Origin: Pedobacter sp. N36a
Lineage (GTDB): Bacteria; Bacteroidota; Bacteroidia; Sphingobacteriales; Sphingobacteriaceae
Direction of reading: 5' to 3'
NCBI RefSeq assembly: GCF_014472395.1
Contig: NZ_JACSZW010000001.1
Location: 62,001 to 126,000 of the forward strand
DNA length: 64,000 nucleotides
The notes under the pieces are model-generated. The model saw nothing but the letters and a program-made list of their open reading frames with translations, did no database searches and had not been told where the DNA came from. Every line of letters starts with the position of its first letter. Within the stretch, counting starts at the first letter, position 1. Shown piece by piece: positions 33,646 through 44,694 of this stretch. Position numbers and translations under genes: made by a program.

Positions 33646-34800
33646 CTAGGCGCCTGCTTTATCAATGATTTTCTGGTGGTTAAAAAACATCCTAGTAATC
33701 GGAATCAGCATCAATCCACATAAGGCAAAAATGATAAAGGAAACCCTGAGGTTAAAAGCATGGGCCAGATAACCGATCAATGGAGGGCCCAACAGCATTC
33801 CTGTGATGGAGTAAGTGGCAATAATAGAGATGGCCATGCCTGGAGAATATTTTTTTGAGGCACCAGCCAATGCATAAGACATTGGAATAATGGATGCCGT
33901 ACCAAATCCTACTAAAGAGAATCCAATCATTGCAGTCCAGAAAACCGGAAAGATAATGGCCAGACTAATCCCTGAAACGATAAATGCGGCACTCATGATG
34001 TATGTTTTTGGCATTCCAATTTTACCAATGATGATGTCTGATAAAAACCTGGATGCTGCCATGAAGGTCATAAAGATCAGATAGCCATAAGTAAAAATTT
34101 CCACTTTAATCACTTCCTGAAAGTAGATTCCAGACCAATCAAACATCCCGCCTTCGCAAATTGCACACAAGAACACCACAACTCCCAGATAAAAAATATA
34201 CGGGTCGGGTTTACTCAGTATGAGTTTATTACCGGTTTTAGCACGGTCGCCGCTAAGCAGGAATTGATAAGCATACAAGGTAATTCCCAGCATAATAACC
34301 GCTACAATACTGAAATGGAGCTGAATAGATACGTTCAAAGCTAGTAAAGCGGTAGAAAGTGCGATTCCAGCAATTCCACCGATGCTCCAGTAGCCATGAA
34401 AAGATCCTATAATTTTCTGCTCAAATTGCTTCTGCAAGGTTAAGGCTTGTGTATTTACGGAAATATTGAAAATCCTGGTGGTGAAAGCGAATAGAATTAC
34501 CGCGCCTACCAGGCTATAAATGGTGTGTGCAAAGCCAATTAAAGCCAGGGAAAAAGCATTTAACGCGTATCCTCCTGCCAATGGCACCTTACTATTGAAT
34601 CGGGAAATTAACCAGCCAGAGATGGGCAATCCCAATAATGAACCAATCGGTAAAGCCAATAAAATACTGCCCAGCTCCGCTTCATTCAGATCAAATGCCA
34701 TCTTAATCGTTGGAATTCTTGATGCCCAGGTCGCGAAACTAAAACCGGAGATGAAAAAGAAAAGACTTAAAAAGAAACGATGTTTTTGCTTAGAAATCAT
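33646..34800 (-). CDS. MFS transporter, YbjJ-like
   Basis: The product is 384 residues from the ATG at 34800 (MISKQKHRFFLSLFFF); an ATG twelve codons upstream is possible. Twelve helices are predicted. FATWASRIPTIKMAFDLNEA, GSILLALPIGSLLGLPISGW and the central SFHGYWSIGGIAGIALS match the YbjJ group of MFS proteins, thought to be sugar or drug exporters. It is divergent from the TonB receptor gene at 34967, and a metal-type dyad lies between them, so it could share control. Confidence 0.9.
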   Translation of the reverse strand: MISKQKHRFFLSLFFFISGFSFATWASRIPTIKMAFDLNEAELGSILLALPIGSLLGLPISGWLISRFNSKVPLAGGYALNAFSLALIGFAHTIYSLVGAVILFAFTTRIFNISVNTQALTLQKQFEQKIIGSFHGYWSIGGIAGIALSTALLALNVSIQLHFSIVAVIMLGITLYAYQFLLSGDRAKTGNKLILSKPDPYIFYLGVVVFLCAICEGGMFDWSGIYFQEVIKVEIFTYGYLIFMTFMAASRFLSDIIIGKIGMPKTYIMSAAFIVSGISLAIIFPVFWTAMIGFSLVGFGTASIIPMSYALAGASKKYSPGMAISIIATYSITGMLLGPPLIGYLAHAFNLRVSFIIFALCGLMLIPITRMFFNHQKIIDKAGA

Positions 34801-34890
34801 TGGCCGAAGAATTATTGAACAAAAGTAAGCAATCATTTTTTACGATTCCTCCTATTTCAAAGGCAGAATTCGAATTACGAAAGCCATTCC

Positions 34891-34965
34891 GTAGAATTAT
34901 TCTAAATAACTTGTTTTATTAGTGTAAAAAGTACAATTTTGCAGCTGAGATTAGAATCAGTCTAA
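34891..34965. promoter_or_regulatory. two TTAGA-N5-TCTAA-type dyads in the divergent promoter region
   Basis: GTAGA-ATTAT-TCTAA (34891-34905) and TTAGA-ATCAG-TCTAA (34951-34965) share one 15-bp dyad pattern and are 60 bp apart. The second ends one base before the start codon of the receptor gene. The pattern resembles the dyads bound by Fur- and DtxR-like metal regulators in Bacteroidota. A regulator sitting here would block initiation of both transcription and the mRNA 5' end. Confidence 0.55.
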
Positions 34966-34966
34966 A

Positions 34967-37747
34967 TTGAAATTACTATACACCACACTGCTATTAATAG
35001 CTTCAACGGCTATTTATGGGCAAAAGAAAGCGGTCATCACTGGAAAAGTGAATAACGAATCCCACCAGGCTATTGATTTGGTGAACATTAAATTGGTGGA
35101 AACGAATCAGTATACCATCACCAAAAAAGACGGAACTTTTACGATTCAGGCCTCAGAAGTGAGCGATCAGGAGATCAACCTGGAGTTCAGCTACATTGGT
35201 TACAAGAAAATCACCAAACAGGTCTTTATCAATAAAGAGCAAATTAATTTAGGGGTTATTACCCTTAAAACACTTGACCTGAGTTTAAAGGAAATCTCAA
35301 TTAGCGCAAAAAGTAATGGGGAAGGATCTTCCAATTCCTCTATCATCATAGACAGGGACATGATTGAACAGATTCCGGCGTTGAGCTTAAACGATCTGCT
35401 GAATTTGATTCCAAACCGGAAAACCAGTCCGCCATCCTTACAAAACGTACAAAATTTAACTTTAAGGGCTGCTTATCCGGATCGGAACAATGGCAGAGAT
35501 GCCTTCACCCTGAATAATTCATTTGGTGTTGCCATCATTGTAGATGGTCAGGCGATCAGTAATAACGCCAATATGCAGAGCTACAATCCAGGCTTAACCG
35601 GATTATCGGGTTCTACCATGAAAAGTCCCAATAGTTGGGGGCTAAATGGTGCAAGAACTCTGGCGTACTCTGGCGACTATGCCTTTGGAGGTACCGACCT
35701 CCGACAAATCCCTGCAGATAATATTGAAAGCATAGAAGTGATTGCCGGTGTGCCATCCGCAAAATATGGCGACCTCAGTGATGGAGCCATTATTGTAGAA
35801 CGTCAGGCAGGTGCTGGGCCTGCTCAGATTCGTATGCAGCTCCGCGACAATGCCACCTCCTATAGTTTTTCGAAAGGTTTGAAATTAGACCGTGACCTCG
35901 GTGCTTTAAACATGGGATTGAATTATGTCAATTCATTCTCTGACAAAAGGGAAAAACTGAAAGCTTACCAGCGGATCAATGCCAATACCATGTGGACAAA
36001 TTCTTTTGGTCGGGAAAAGCAACTGAAAAACACCTTTAGCCTGGATTATGGAAGAAATCTGGATGGAATCAAACAAGATCCTGACGATCCGAAATCCACT
36101 AAAACCAGGTTCGACAGCTGGAATTTTGGCATCGGAAACCGGATGAATTACCGCTTGAATGGTAATTTTCTGAAAAATATCGGATTAAATTTAAAATACA
36201 CTGAAGGGCATCAACAAACTTATTTAGAAGAATTAAGGAATGTGGCCTATATTTTATATTCTGAGGCTACAACTACGGGTATTACAGCGGGTCAGTTTGC
36301 TTCTGGAATTTATAATGCCGTTTCACTGGTAGACGGCCGACCTGTGAACCTTTCGGCAAAGCTAGATTTCAATGCGGAATTCAATATCGGCAAAACCGTA
36401 CATTACCTGTCTTTTGGAACAAGTTTCAATCATAGCGCCAATAAAGGAGAAGGACGTATGTCTGACCCATCAAGACCAAGGAGCGATGCGGCTACAAAAC
36501 CCACAGGAGCATCATTATTCAAATCTACCGGATCTGAAAGGTATTATGATTTCGGCTTGGCTATAGCCCAAAAAGACATTGGCCTATACGCAGAAGACAT
36601 ATTTAAATTGAAGGTTGCCGGCAGAGACCTGAATTTCCGTACCGGTGTGCGCCTGGATGTACAAAATGGTTTTGCCTCTGTTGCGCCAAGAACCAATATC
36701 AATTACCAGATGAGCGACAATTTAAAACTAGGATTGGCTTATGGTATTGGATTTAAAGCCCCAGGGCTAGCACAGCGCTTTCCCGGTCCCACCTTCATGG
36801 AAGTTCCATTGTTAGTGGAATATAATGGGATGGCGAATGAAAGTATTTATCTCTTATACCTGGATCGATACGACCCGACCAATAAGAACCTGAAACCAGC
36901 TCAAAATCAAACGCTGGAGTTTACTTCAAATTTGAAAGTAAACCAATTTAACCTTTCAATGTCAGCATTTTACAAAATGGCCAGAAATGGTATTAATACA
37001 GTGGAACAGCTACGGGTAGTGCCATTACCTCGATATTCAGCAGAATTCTTAACTGGTCAGCAACCCATCATCACGCAAACAGGGACAGAAAATCAACTAC
37101 TGACGTACTATTCTTTTGAAAACAGCTTAAAATCTAACAGCAGCGGACTGGAATTCATGATGAGCACACCTCCGATCAAAGCGATTGCCACTTCCTTTAA
37201 CCTGAGTACCGGCATATTTAGGACGGCAACGACAAATCAGTCGAATCAAAGAGACAATCCGGTTGAAAATAGCAATACCAACCCTAACTATGGCCGCATT
37301 GGTATCTATAGACGCATTACGCCGATCTCCTACCAAAGTAACGCCCGGATTTCTGCCACCACTCACATCCCAAACATCAGTTTGATTGCAGAGTTTACGG
37401 CAGAATTTGCTTTGCTTCAAAAAACAGAAGTTCCAGACAATGCGGGTATCCCAATTGCCTACCTCAATAATGGTCTTGAATATATCAGTATTACAGATTT
37501 CAATTCAAAAGACCCTTTATATGGTCACTTGGAAGTCTCAAAAACCTCATATAAAGAAAGTAACCTTCCTAGAATCATTCCCAATTATCATATGAGTATT
37601 GGAAAAGAGATTAAAAAAAGGTTCAAATTCGCTTTCAATGTCTACAATGTTTTCAATTATCAGCCAACTTATACCACGGCTGGCGGAACCATAGTTAACC
37701 CTAACCCCCTCCCTACTTTCGGCGCAGAATTATCATTAAAACTCTAA
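34967..37747 (+). CDS. TonB-dependent outer membrane receptor, likely metal or siderophore type
   Basis: The product is 926 residues starting with TTG at 34967; an in-frame stop lies just upstream at 34952 and the TTG gives a perfect signal peptide (MKLLYTTLLLIASTAIYGQ). A carboxypeptidase-regulatory-like domain (about 22-110), a plug (115-280; IIVDGQAISNNANMQSYN and DNIESIEVIAGVPSAKYGD) and a barrel ending in AELSLKL follow. It probably imports a chelated metal or other ligand. It is the first gene of a three-gene set with a DUF4876 lipoprotein 11 bp behind it. Confidence 0.9.
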   Translation: MKLLYTTLLLIASTAIYGQKKAVITGKVNNESHQAIDLVNIKLVETNQYTITKKDGTFTIQASEVSDQEINLEFSYIGYKKITKQVFINKEQINLGVITLKTLDLSLKEISISAKSNGEGSSNSSIIIDRDMIEQIPALSLNDLLNLIPNRKTSPPSLQNVQNLTLRAAYPDRNNGRDAFTLNNSFGVAIIVDGQAISNNANMQSYNPGLTGLSGSTMKSPNSWGLNGARTLAYSGDYAFGGTDLRQIPADNIESIEVIAGVPSAKYGDLSDGAIIVERQAGAGPAQIRMQLRDNATSYSFSKGLKLDRDLGALNMGLNYVNSFSDKREKLKAYQRINANTMWTNSFGREKQLKNTFSLDYGRNLDGIKQDPDDPKSTKTRFDSWNFGIGNRMNYRLNGNFLKNIGLNLKYTEGHQQTYLEELRNVAYILYSEATTTGITAGQFASGIYNAVSLVDGRPVNLSAKLDFNAEFNIGKTVHYLSFGTSFNHSANKGEGRMSDPSRPRSDAATKPTGASLFKSTGSERYYDFGLAIAQKDIGLYAEDIFKLKVAGRDLNFRTGVRLDVQNGFASVAPRTNINYQMSDNLKLGLAYGIGFKAPGLAQRFPGPTFMEVPLLVEYNGMANESIYLLYLDRYDPTNKNLKPAQNQTLEFTSNLKVNQFNLSMSAFYKMARNGINTVEQLRVVPLPRYSAEFLTGQQPIITQTGTENQLLTYYSFENSLKSNSSGLEFMMSTPPIKAIATSFNLSTGIFRTATTNQSNQRDNPVENSNTNPNYGRIGIYRRITPISYQSNARISATTHIPNISLIAEFTAEFALLQKTEVPDNAGIPIAYLNNGLEYISITDFNSKDPLYGHLEVSKTSYKESNLPRIIPNYHMSIGKEIKKRFKFAFNVYNVFNYQPTYTTAGGTIVNPNPLPTFGAELSLKL

Positions 37748-37758
37748 TATAAATACTC

Positions 37759-39084
37759 ATGAAAAAACTTGTACTTAGCCTTTTCCTCGCGGCCAGTTTA
37801 TTGGCTTGTAAAAAAGACAAAACTCCTGGAACACAACCCGTGGATATGGACATCAACCTTAGTTTTGACGACCAGTCCCTGGGATATACTTTACCACTTG
37901 AAAAAATCATTGTTAAAATCACGAATACCGAGAGCAAAGCGAGCATGGAGCTGACTTCAGATGCTTCAGGAAAGGTTGCTTTTAAGTCAGTTTCACCAGG
38001 AAGCTACGACATTGATGCGAACTTAACGATCAGGGCAGCAGATTATACAAGAATTACCGGAATCCCAACAGATGGTTCAGTGACCTTTAATGCATCCGCA
38101 AAAAACAAAAAAGTTGATGCCACCTTTACTGGAGTATTAGACCTAAAATTAATTGCGGGCACACCTGGCGACTGGCTGATCAAACAAATCTATTATGCTG
38201 GCTCTAATACCACTAACGGAGCGATCTTCAGAGATCAATTCCTGGAATTCTATAACAACACCGATCAGGTTTTATACGCGGATAGCCTTTATTTTGCGCA
38301 GCTCAATGGAAGGGTTTCCAGTGAATCTCCAAATATGAATTATACGGCTACAGGTCAAATGGATTGGAGCAAATCAATTGGTATGGTAGATGGCGCCAAT
38401 GCGAACAAGGATTATGTGTATGCGAAAACCTTATATATGATCCCTGGTACCGGAAAACAGTACCCTGTACAACCAGGAAAAAGCATTATTGTGGCACAAA
38501 CTGCCTTAAATCACAAAGCACCTTTTACTGGAAATGATGGCAAAGTAGTTACGGTTAGAGATCCAGAACTAACAATTGACCTGAGTGGTGCTGATTTTGA
38601 AGCATATTATGGGGATATTCTTGGCGGAAAACCATTTTCATCAGATGTAAACAACCCTCAAGTTCCTAATATTGAAATCCTTTCATATTCAGGAAATGAC
38701 ATGATACTGGATGCCAATGGGAAAGACAGCTATGTTATTTTCAAAGTGGATGGCACGCAAAAAGTGAGAGAATGGCCGCAATATTTCGAGCCTTTAAAAA
38801 CAGCTCCATTGCCTACAGTGAAAAAGTACTTCCAAATTCCGGTAAAATACCTGATTGATGGCCTGGAAATTCAGCCAAATATTGCTTCCAGCCGTTTTCC
38901 GAAAAAATTAGGTGCTAATGTTGATGCTGGATTCACCTTCGTTCCTAAAGGAAATTACAGTTCACAATCTGTCATTAGAAAAACTGAGAAAACAGTAAAT
39001 GGCAGGGTTATCCTAAAAGATACGAACAACTCTACTGAAGATTTTCTCTATCTAGAGAAAGCAAATCCAAGAGGTTTTCAATAA
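37759..39084 (+). CDS. DUF4876-domain lipoprotein
   Basis: The product is 441 residues with a lipoprotein signal ending AASLLAC (Cys at 17). An N-terminal beta-domain of carboxypeptidase-regulatory type (about 30-125) is followed by the DUF4876 region, beginning with KQIYYAGSNTTNGAIFRDQF and resembling lamin-tail-like surface domains (EFYNNTDQVLYADSLYF). The DUF has no assigned role. Its place between a TonB receptor and a barrel protein suggests a surface-exposed partner that binds the ligand, in the way SusD serves SusC. Confidence 0.85.
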   Translation: MKKLVLSLFLAASLLACKKDKTPGTQPVDMDINLSFDDQSLGYTLPLEKIIVKITNTESKASMELTSDASGKVAFKSVSPGSYDIDANLTIRAADYTRITGIPTDGSVTFNASAKNKKVDATFTGVLDLKLIAGTPGDWLIKQIYYAGSNTTNGAIFRDQFLEFYNNTDQVLYADSLYFAQLNGRVSSESPNMNYTATGQMDWSKSIGMVDGANANKDYVYAKTLYMIPGTGKQYPVQPGKSIIVAQTALNHKAPFTGNDGKVVTVRDPELTIDLSGADFEAYYGDILGGKPFSSDVNNPQVPNIEILSYSGNDMILDANGKDSYVIFKVDGTQKVREWPQYFEPLKTAPLPTVKKYFQIPVKYLIDGLEIQPNIASSRFPKKLGANVDAGFTFVPKGNYSSQSVIRKTEKTVNGRVILKDTNNSTEDFLYLEKANPRGFQ

Positions 39085-39103
39085 AATCTGCTGATTATTT
39101 AAA

Positions 39104-39133
39104 TAACGGTCATTTTAGTGTTCATGACCGTTA
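39104..39133 (+). repeat. intercistronic hairpin in the DUF4876-DUF6850 gap
   Basis: TAACGGTCAT (39104-39113) pairs perfectly with 39124-39133 around a 10-base loop. It ends 17 bases before the ATG of the next gene. It lacks a T-run, so it is more likely a translation or mRNA-processing element than a full terminator. Confidence 0.5.
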
Positions 39134-39150
39134 ATTATTCCAATTCCCCG

Positions 39151-40704
39151 ATGAAAAAAATATATACGATTGCTTTACTGCTGCTGCTTTGTACGGTTGC
39201 TGCCTACGCTCAAAAGTCCGATTCGACTGCAAGTAGGAGAGCCAGGTCATTTGCCATAGATTCTGCGGCTTATAATTTTTATAATTTCGCAAAAAACAAA
39301 AGTTTTTTCACGGCTAGTATGCCTGATGGCTTCAATACCCTGACTTTAGGTCACCAATTGACAAAAGGCAGATTTATGCCTTACCAGGAAAGCAGTAAAA
39401 CAAATGATACATATTTTGCAACAGAGGGAAAAACGACCCTTTCTGATGTAGCCTTATGGGGCTCTTTAGTGTACCATAAAATTAGGGAAGATAGTGCCCG
39501 ATGGGCGCATCAAACCAGAAATAACACCACTGCACCGCTATACTATGCCTCGGAAAGGAACGTAAACTACGAACGTTCTGTATACCAGTTTAATGCAATG
39601 GCACAGCGCAACATGATCGGTAATAATTTTCCACTTGCCCTTGGAATTGATTATCGAATTGGTGATCATTATTCGACCAATGACCCCAGAGCGAAGCTAA
39701 ATGACTATCAATTTAATATGCAGGCAAGTCTGGGATACCAACTCTCTAAAGGACTATCGTTAGGGCTAGGTCTTAGCTACGGTTATGGAGAAGAACGAAC
39801 AGACATCGCTTATAAAAACAAGCAAAACGAGAATAATACCGATCAGCCGCAGTACATCACCCATTTAGTCAACGGTTATGGAGATCCTGATATGAAAGCA
39901 ATTAATAGACTTTTCCACAATAAGCAATCGCGCAAAGGGATTGATACGTACCTCAATTATGAAAACCCCAGTTTTGGAACATTCTTCTGGTTGGGATCTT
40001 ACCTTAAAGAAACCCAGAATTTCCTCAACAAATTTCCAGACATTACCTATGGTGATTTTTTTAACGATTATTATCTGAGCAGCTATAAATTTGATCTGGC
40101 CTGGAAGAAAAAATTGGCGCAGTATCAGCTTTTACTAATCGCAAACTACAGTAATTTAGATGGGGAAGATTTCAGTTATAAAGTGAGTGCCAATAATTAC
40201 TTATACAATCGGGAACAATGGGGCATAAAAGCAATATTGAGTAAACCTGGTAAAATAAATTTCAACTATGTACTAGAGTTGAGAAAAGATGGAGAAGAAC
40301 GTCAGGATGGCTCAAAAGCGAACATCCTTTCTTACAATGCAATTAAACCCGGTCTGGGATTCGGCTTCAACAGACAGTTTTCAAGGAACCAGAGTTTCGG
40401 AATGAATGTGAAAGGTGTGTATTCGAAAAATATAAATGATCAGTTTGTAGTTCCGGTGATTAATCAGGGAGCTTTCACTAAAACAGTCATCTATCACGAT
40501 TACCTGGTCAATACCGCTGATTATTTTAGTGGAACCGTACAGGCAGATTACACCTTCCCTACTTTCAGACAGATTCAAACAGGAATAAAACTAGGATTTA
40601 GCTACAATGAAGCGATTCAATTCAAAAGTTTAGACAGAGCTGTGGCAACCCTTCCAGGGAATCAACGATTTTCTACGAACCTTTCTTTAAACTTCTATTT
40701 TTAG
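39151..40704 (+). CDS. DUF6850 family outer membrane beta-barrel protein
   Basis: The product is 517 residues from the ATG at 39151, which gives the signal peptide KIYTIALLLLLCTVAAYAQ; a GTG eleven codons earlier is open but lies inside the hairpin loop region. After a short N-terminal segment (NFAKNKSFFTASMPDGFNTL) the protein alternates short strands with aromatic girdles through to the C-terminal FSTNLSLNFYF, typical of an outer membrane barrel. The family is uncharacterised and recurs beside TonB receptor and DUF4876 genes. A helper channel or ligand-handling barrel is plausible. Confidence 0.85.
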   Translation: MKKIYTIALLLLLCTVAAYAQKSDSTASRRARSFAIDSAAYNFYNFAKNKSFFTASMPDGFNTLTLGHQLTKGRFMPYQESSKTNDTYFATEGKTTLSDVALWGSLVYHKIREDSARWAHQTRNNTTAPLYYASERNVNYERSVYQFNAMAQRNMIGNNFPLALGIDYRIGDHYSTNDPRAKLNDYQFNMQASLGYQLSKGLSLGLGLSYGYGEERTDIAYKNKQNENNTDQPQYITHLVNGYGDPDMKAINRLFHNKQSRKGIDTYLNYENPSFGTFFWLGSYLKETQNFLNKFPDITYGDFFNDYYLSSYKFDLAWKKKLAQYQLLLIANYSNLDGEDFSYKVSANNYLYNREQWGIKAILSKPGKINFNYVLELRKDGEERQDGSKANILSYNAIKPGLGFGFNRQFSRNQSFGMNVKGVYSKNINDQFVVPVINQGAFTKTVIYHDYLVNTADYFSGTVQADYTFPTFRQIQTGIKLGFSYNEAIQFKSLDRAVATLPGNQRFSTNLSLNFYF

Positions 40705-40897
40705 ATGCTAAGGCATTTAATTTTAATCTCAACAGCTTAAGTTTTTGATCGTAAAATTTATCATTCATCAACTCGAGCTTTTTTTGTTTTTTACCAGGTA
40801 CTGACTTAAAGCTCTGCTCCACTCCTTTTTTTTGTATTTCAGAGCACATCTTCATAACCAACTGCCCTTTAGATAAATAAATAATTATTTTCATCAT
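40673..40897 (-). CDS. possible small Lys-rich protein
   Basis: A 74-codon frame from ATG at 40897 (MMKIIIYLSKGQLVMKMCSE) ends 32 bp inside the 3' end of the convergent DUF6850 gene. The sequence is helical and Lys/Leu-rich (DQKLKLLRLKLNALASKN). No domain is recognised and no ribosome-binding site is clear. It fills an otherwise empty 263-bp gap. It may be real or chance. Confidence 0.3.
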   Translation of the reverse strand: MMKIIIYLSKGQLVMKMCSEIQKKGVEQSFKSVPGKKQKKLELMNDKFYDQKLKLLRLKLNALASKNRSLKKGS

Positions 40898-40968
40898 CCC
40901 GTTAAACATTTTTTGTGTTGGACTGGTTTATAGGGGGCATAAGTCGAACCTAAAGAAAAACATAAATT

Positions 40969-41532
40969 ATGGCAACTACAACGAAAACTAGCAGTACTAA
41001 AACTGTAGCAAATTCAAAAGGAAAAAATGGAAAAATGGAGAACTCTGAATTTCACAAGTTCTTTATTGATGAGTTGAAAGACATTTATTGGGCAGAGAAA
41101 CATTTATCCAAAGCTTTGCCAAAAATGCAGAAAGCCGCGACCAGCACGGAGCTCGCAGCCGCATTTAAAAAGCATACGGAAGAAACCATGACGCATATTG
41201 CAACACTCGAACAAGTTTTCGAAGCACTAGGAGAAAAAGCTCAGGCTAAAAAATGTGATGCCATGGAAGGATTGGTAGAAGAAGCAAATTCTATCATTGA
41301 AGATACCGAAAAAGGAACCCTGGTACGTGATGCCGCTTTAATTCTCGCTGCACAAAAAGTGGAACATTATGAAATTGCAACTTATGGCACCTTGAGAACA
41401 TTTGCAGTAAATATGGGCCATACAGAAGTGGCCGAACTGCTGCAGCAAACCTTAGACAATGAAAAAGATACGGATGTGGCGCTCACCGAGATTGCTGAAG
41501 AGTTCATCAACGAGCAGGCAGCTGCTGAGTAA
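40969..41532 (+). CDS. DUF892/YciE-type ferritin-like stress protein
   Basis: The product is 187 residues. After a Thr/Ser/Lys-rich start of about 25 residues, the ferritin-like four-helix pattern begins with FHKFFIDELKDIYWAEKHLS and continues through HTEETMTHIATLEQVFEALG, ILAAQKVEHYEIATYGTLR and LDNEKDTDVALTEIAEE. The Glu and His residues in these helices are the presumed dimetal ligands. YciE/YciF proteins are induced by osmotic and general stress, and their reaction is unknown. A terminator follows 50 bp downstream. Confidence 0.92.
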   Translation: MATTTKTSSTKTVANSKGKNGKMENSEFHKFFIDELKDIYWAEKHLSKALPKMQKAATSTELAAAFKKHTEETMTHIATLEQVFEALGEKAQAKKCDAMEGLVEEANSIIEDTEKGTLVRDAALILAAQKVEHYEIATYGTLRTFAVNMGHTEVAELLQQTLDNEKDTDVALTEIAEEFINEQAAAE

Positions 41533-41582
41533 ATCGATTTTTTTTTAATACACCGCATCCCCCAATTACAATTTTAATCCGG

Positions 41583-41606
41583 CCCTTCAGGTTTATACCT
41601 GAGGGG
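41583..41606 (+). terminator. intrinsic terminator of the DUF892 gene
   Basis: CCCTTCAGGT (41583-41592) pairs with ACCTGAGGGG (41597-41606) with one G-T pair and a TTAT loop. A T-rich tract follows (CGTTATTTTTG). It insulates the thiamine operon downstream. Confidence 0.78.
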
Positions 41607-41712
41607 TTCGTTATTTTTGTTAGAAACTACGCTCAGCTACCGTCCTCCCTTATGATGACCAATTGATATGAAGGCCACTCAGTTCATTTTTCTGGATTTT
41701 TTCAACACCAAT

Positions 41713-41742
41713 TTTGTTTTTCAGAAAAATAGCCTAGTTTTA
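41713..41742 (+). promoter_or_regulatory. promoter of the thiamine operon
   Basis: TTTG (41713-41716), an 18-base spacer and TAGTTTTA (41735-41742) resemble the Bacteroidota -33/-7 pattern (TTTG, TAnnTTTG). Transcription would begin near 41748, just ahead of the TPP riboswitch, as needed for the aptamer to lie at the 5' end. Confidence 0.5.
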
Positions 41743-41749
41743 CAAAAAA

Positions 41750-41820
41750 ACTTTAGGGGTGCCTTGCGCTGAGAAATACCCTTTGAACCTGATGCAGTTA
41801 GTACTGCCGAAGGGAAAAGT
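41750..41820 (+). ncRNA. TPP riboswitch (THI element)
   Basis: The aptamer core is plain: GGGGTGCC, GCTGAGA-A-ATACCC, then GAACCTGATGCAGTTAGTAC and TGCCGAAGGGA. The outer helix is closed by ACTTT with AAAGT. TPP binding here lowers expression of the thiamine genes that follow. A small hairpin GCAAA-TCCG-TTTGC (41825-41838) followed by CGTCTTTT lies between the aptamer and the thiS start, and may form part of the expression platform. Confidence 0.96.
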
Positions 41821-41894
41821 AGAAGCAAATCCGTTTGCCGTCTTTTCATGCCTGTAAAAAGGTCATGCCTATAGTTTTTCCTATCTATCAAAAA

Positions 41895-42098
41895 ATGGAA
41901 ATAACTGTAAATCAACAAAACTATCCGATCAGCGAAACTTGTTCCGTAGAACAGCTGCTGTTAAACGTGCTTCAAATTCCCATTCAGGGGATTGCTGTGG
42001 CCATCAATCAAACCATCATTTCTAAAAAGGAATGGCCAGAACGGCTCCTCCAGGATGGCGATCGACTCACCCTCATTAAAGCCACCCAAGGAGGTTAG
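41895..42098 (+). CDS. thiS: sulfur carrier protein ThiS
   Basis: The product is 67 residues from the ATG at 41895 (MEITVNQQNYPIS). It is a ubiquitin-like fold ending in the obligatory GG (TLIKATQGG), whose C-terminus is adenylated by ThiF and turned into a thiocarboxylate that supplies sulfur for the thiazole ring. The frame extends upstream without an ATG of family type, so the short start is chosen. It is the first gene of the operon. Confidence 0.95.
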   Translation: MEITVNQQNYPISETCSVEQLLLNVLQIPIQGIAVAINQTIISKKEWPERLLQDGDRLTLIKATQGG

Positions 42099-42126
42099 CC
42101 CTCTACTCCACACCAGAACACCTTAA

Positions 42127-44052
<1,926 letters not shown>

Positions 44053-44694
44053 GTGGAACTGATTGTCATTTCAAAACCCAGCTTTTTTAAGGGAGAAGCG
44101 CAGCTGATCAACGAACTGTTTGACTTGGGCATGCAGCGCTTCCACCTGAGGAAAGAATCAGCGGACAGGCGAGCTTATGAGGTACTGCTTCGGGAAATCA
44201 ATCCTCATTATCTGGAATGTATTGCCTTGCACCAATTTCATGAGCTTGCCGTTGATTTTGGCATTCACAGATTTCATTTTAAAGAAAGAGAACGTATAGA
44301 AGCAAGGCACCTTGATCTTACAGCGAAACCTAGCACCACTTTAAGTACTTCCATACATTCAATGATAGATTTACCTGATTTACTTCATTTTAAATATACA
44401 TTTTTTGGCCCTGTTTTTCAAAGCATCTCCAAGAAAGCCTACCCAGGAATGATTCCAGCAAACTTTAAACTGCCCCTGACAGCTGATCTGAACCAGGCGC
44501 ATACTGAGGGTACAAAACTGTCCCAAGTCCATACAAGGGTGATTGCTTTGGGTGGGGTTACGGATTTAAAAATCGGTCAATTGCATCAAATGAATTTTGA
44601 TGGGGCAGCAGTTTTAGGGGCGCTTTGGAATTCACCGAAACAAGCCATACCAAATTTTAAGAAAATAAATCAAGCATGTCAAACCACCGCATAG
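44053..44694 (+). CDS. ThiE/TenI-like protein, probable thiazole tautomerase
   Basis: The product is 213 residues from a GTG that directly follows the thiC stop. The TIM-barrel pattern of the ThiE/TenI family is visible (RFHLRKESADRRAY, ALHQFHELAVDFGIHRFHF, TSIHSMIDL, YTFFGPVFQSISKKAYPG, VIALGGV). It lacks the IINDxxxL motif of true thiamine-phosphate synthases, which the next paralog at 45473 retains. The His in SIHSM corresponds to the catalytic region of TenI. It therefore more likely tautomerises thiazole phosphate than joins the two halves of thiamine; annotation pipelines often call it thiamine phosphate synthase. Confidence 0.75.
   Translation: MELIVISKPSFFKGEAQLINELFDLGMQRFHLRKESADRRAYEVLLREINPHYLECIALHQFHELAVDFGIHRFHFKERERIEARHLDLTAKPSTTLSTSIHSMIDLPDLLHFKYTFFGPVFQSISKKAYPGMIPANFKLPLTADLNQAHTEGTKLSQVHTRVIALGGVTDLKIGQLHQMNFDGAAVLGALWNSPKQAIPNFKKINQACQTTA

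Noticed and set aside
41835..41894. A longer ThiS start at TTG 41835.
   Set aside because: The additional 20 residues have no match to the ThiS start and lie on the expected riboswitch expression platform.
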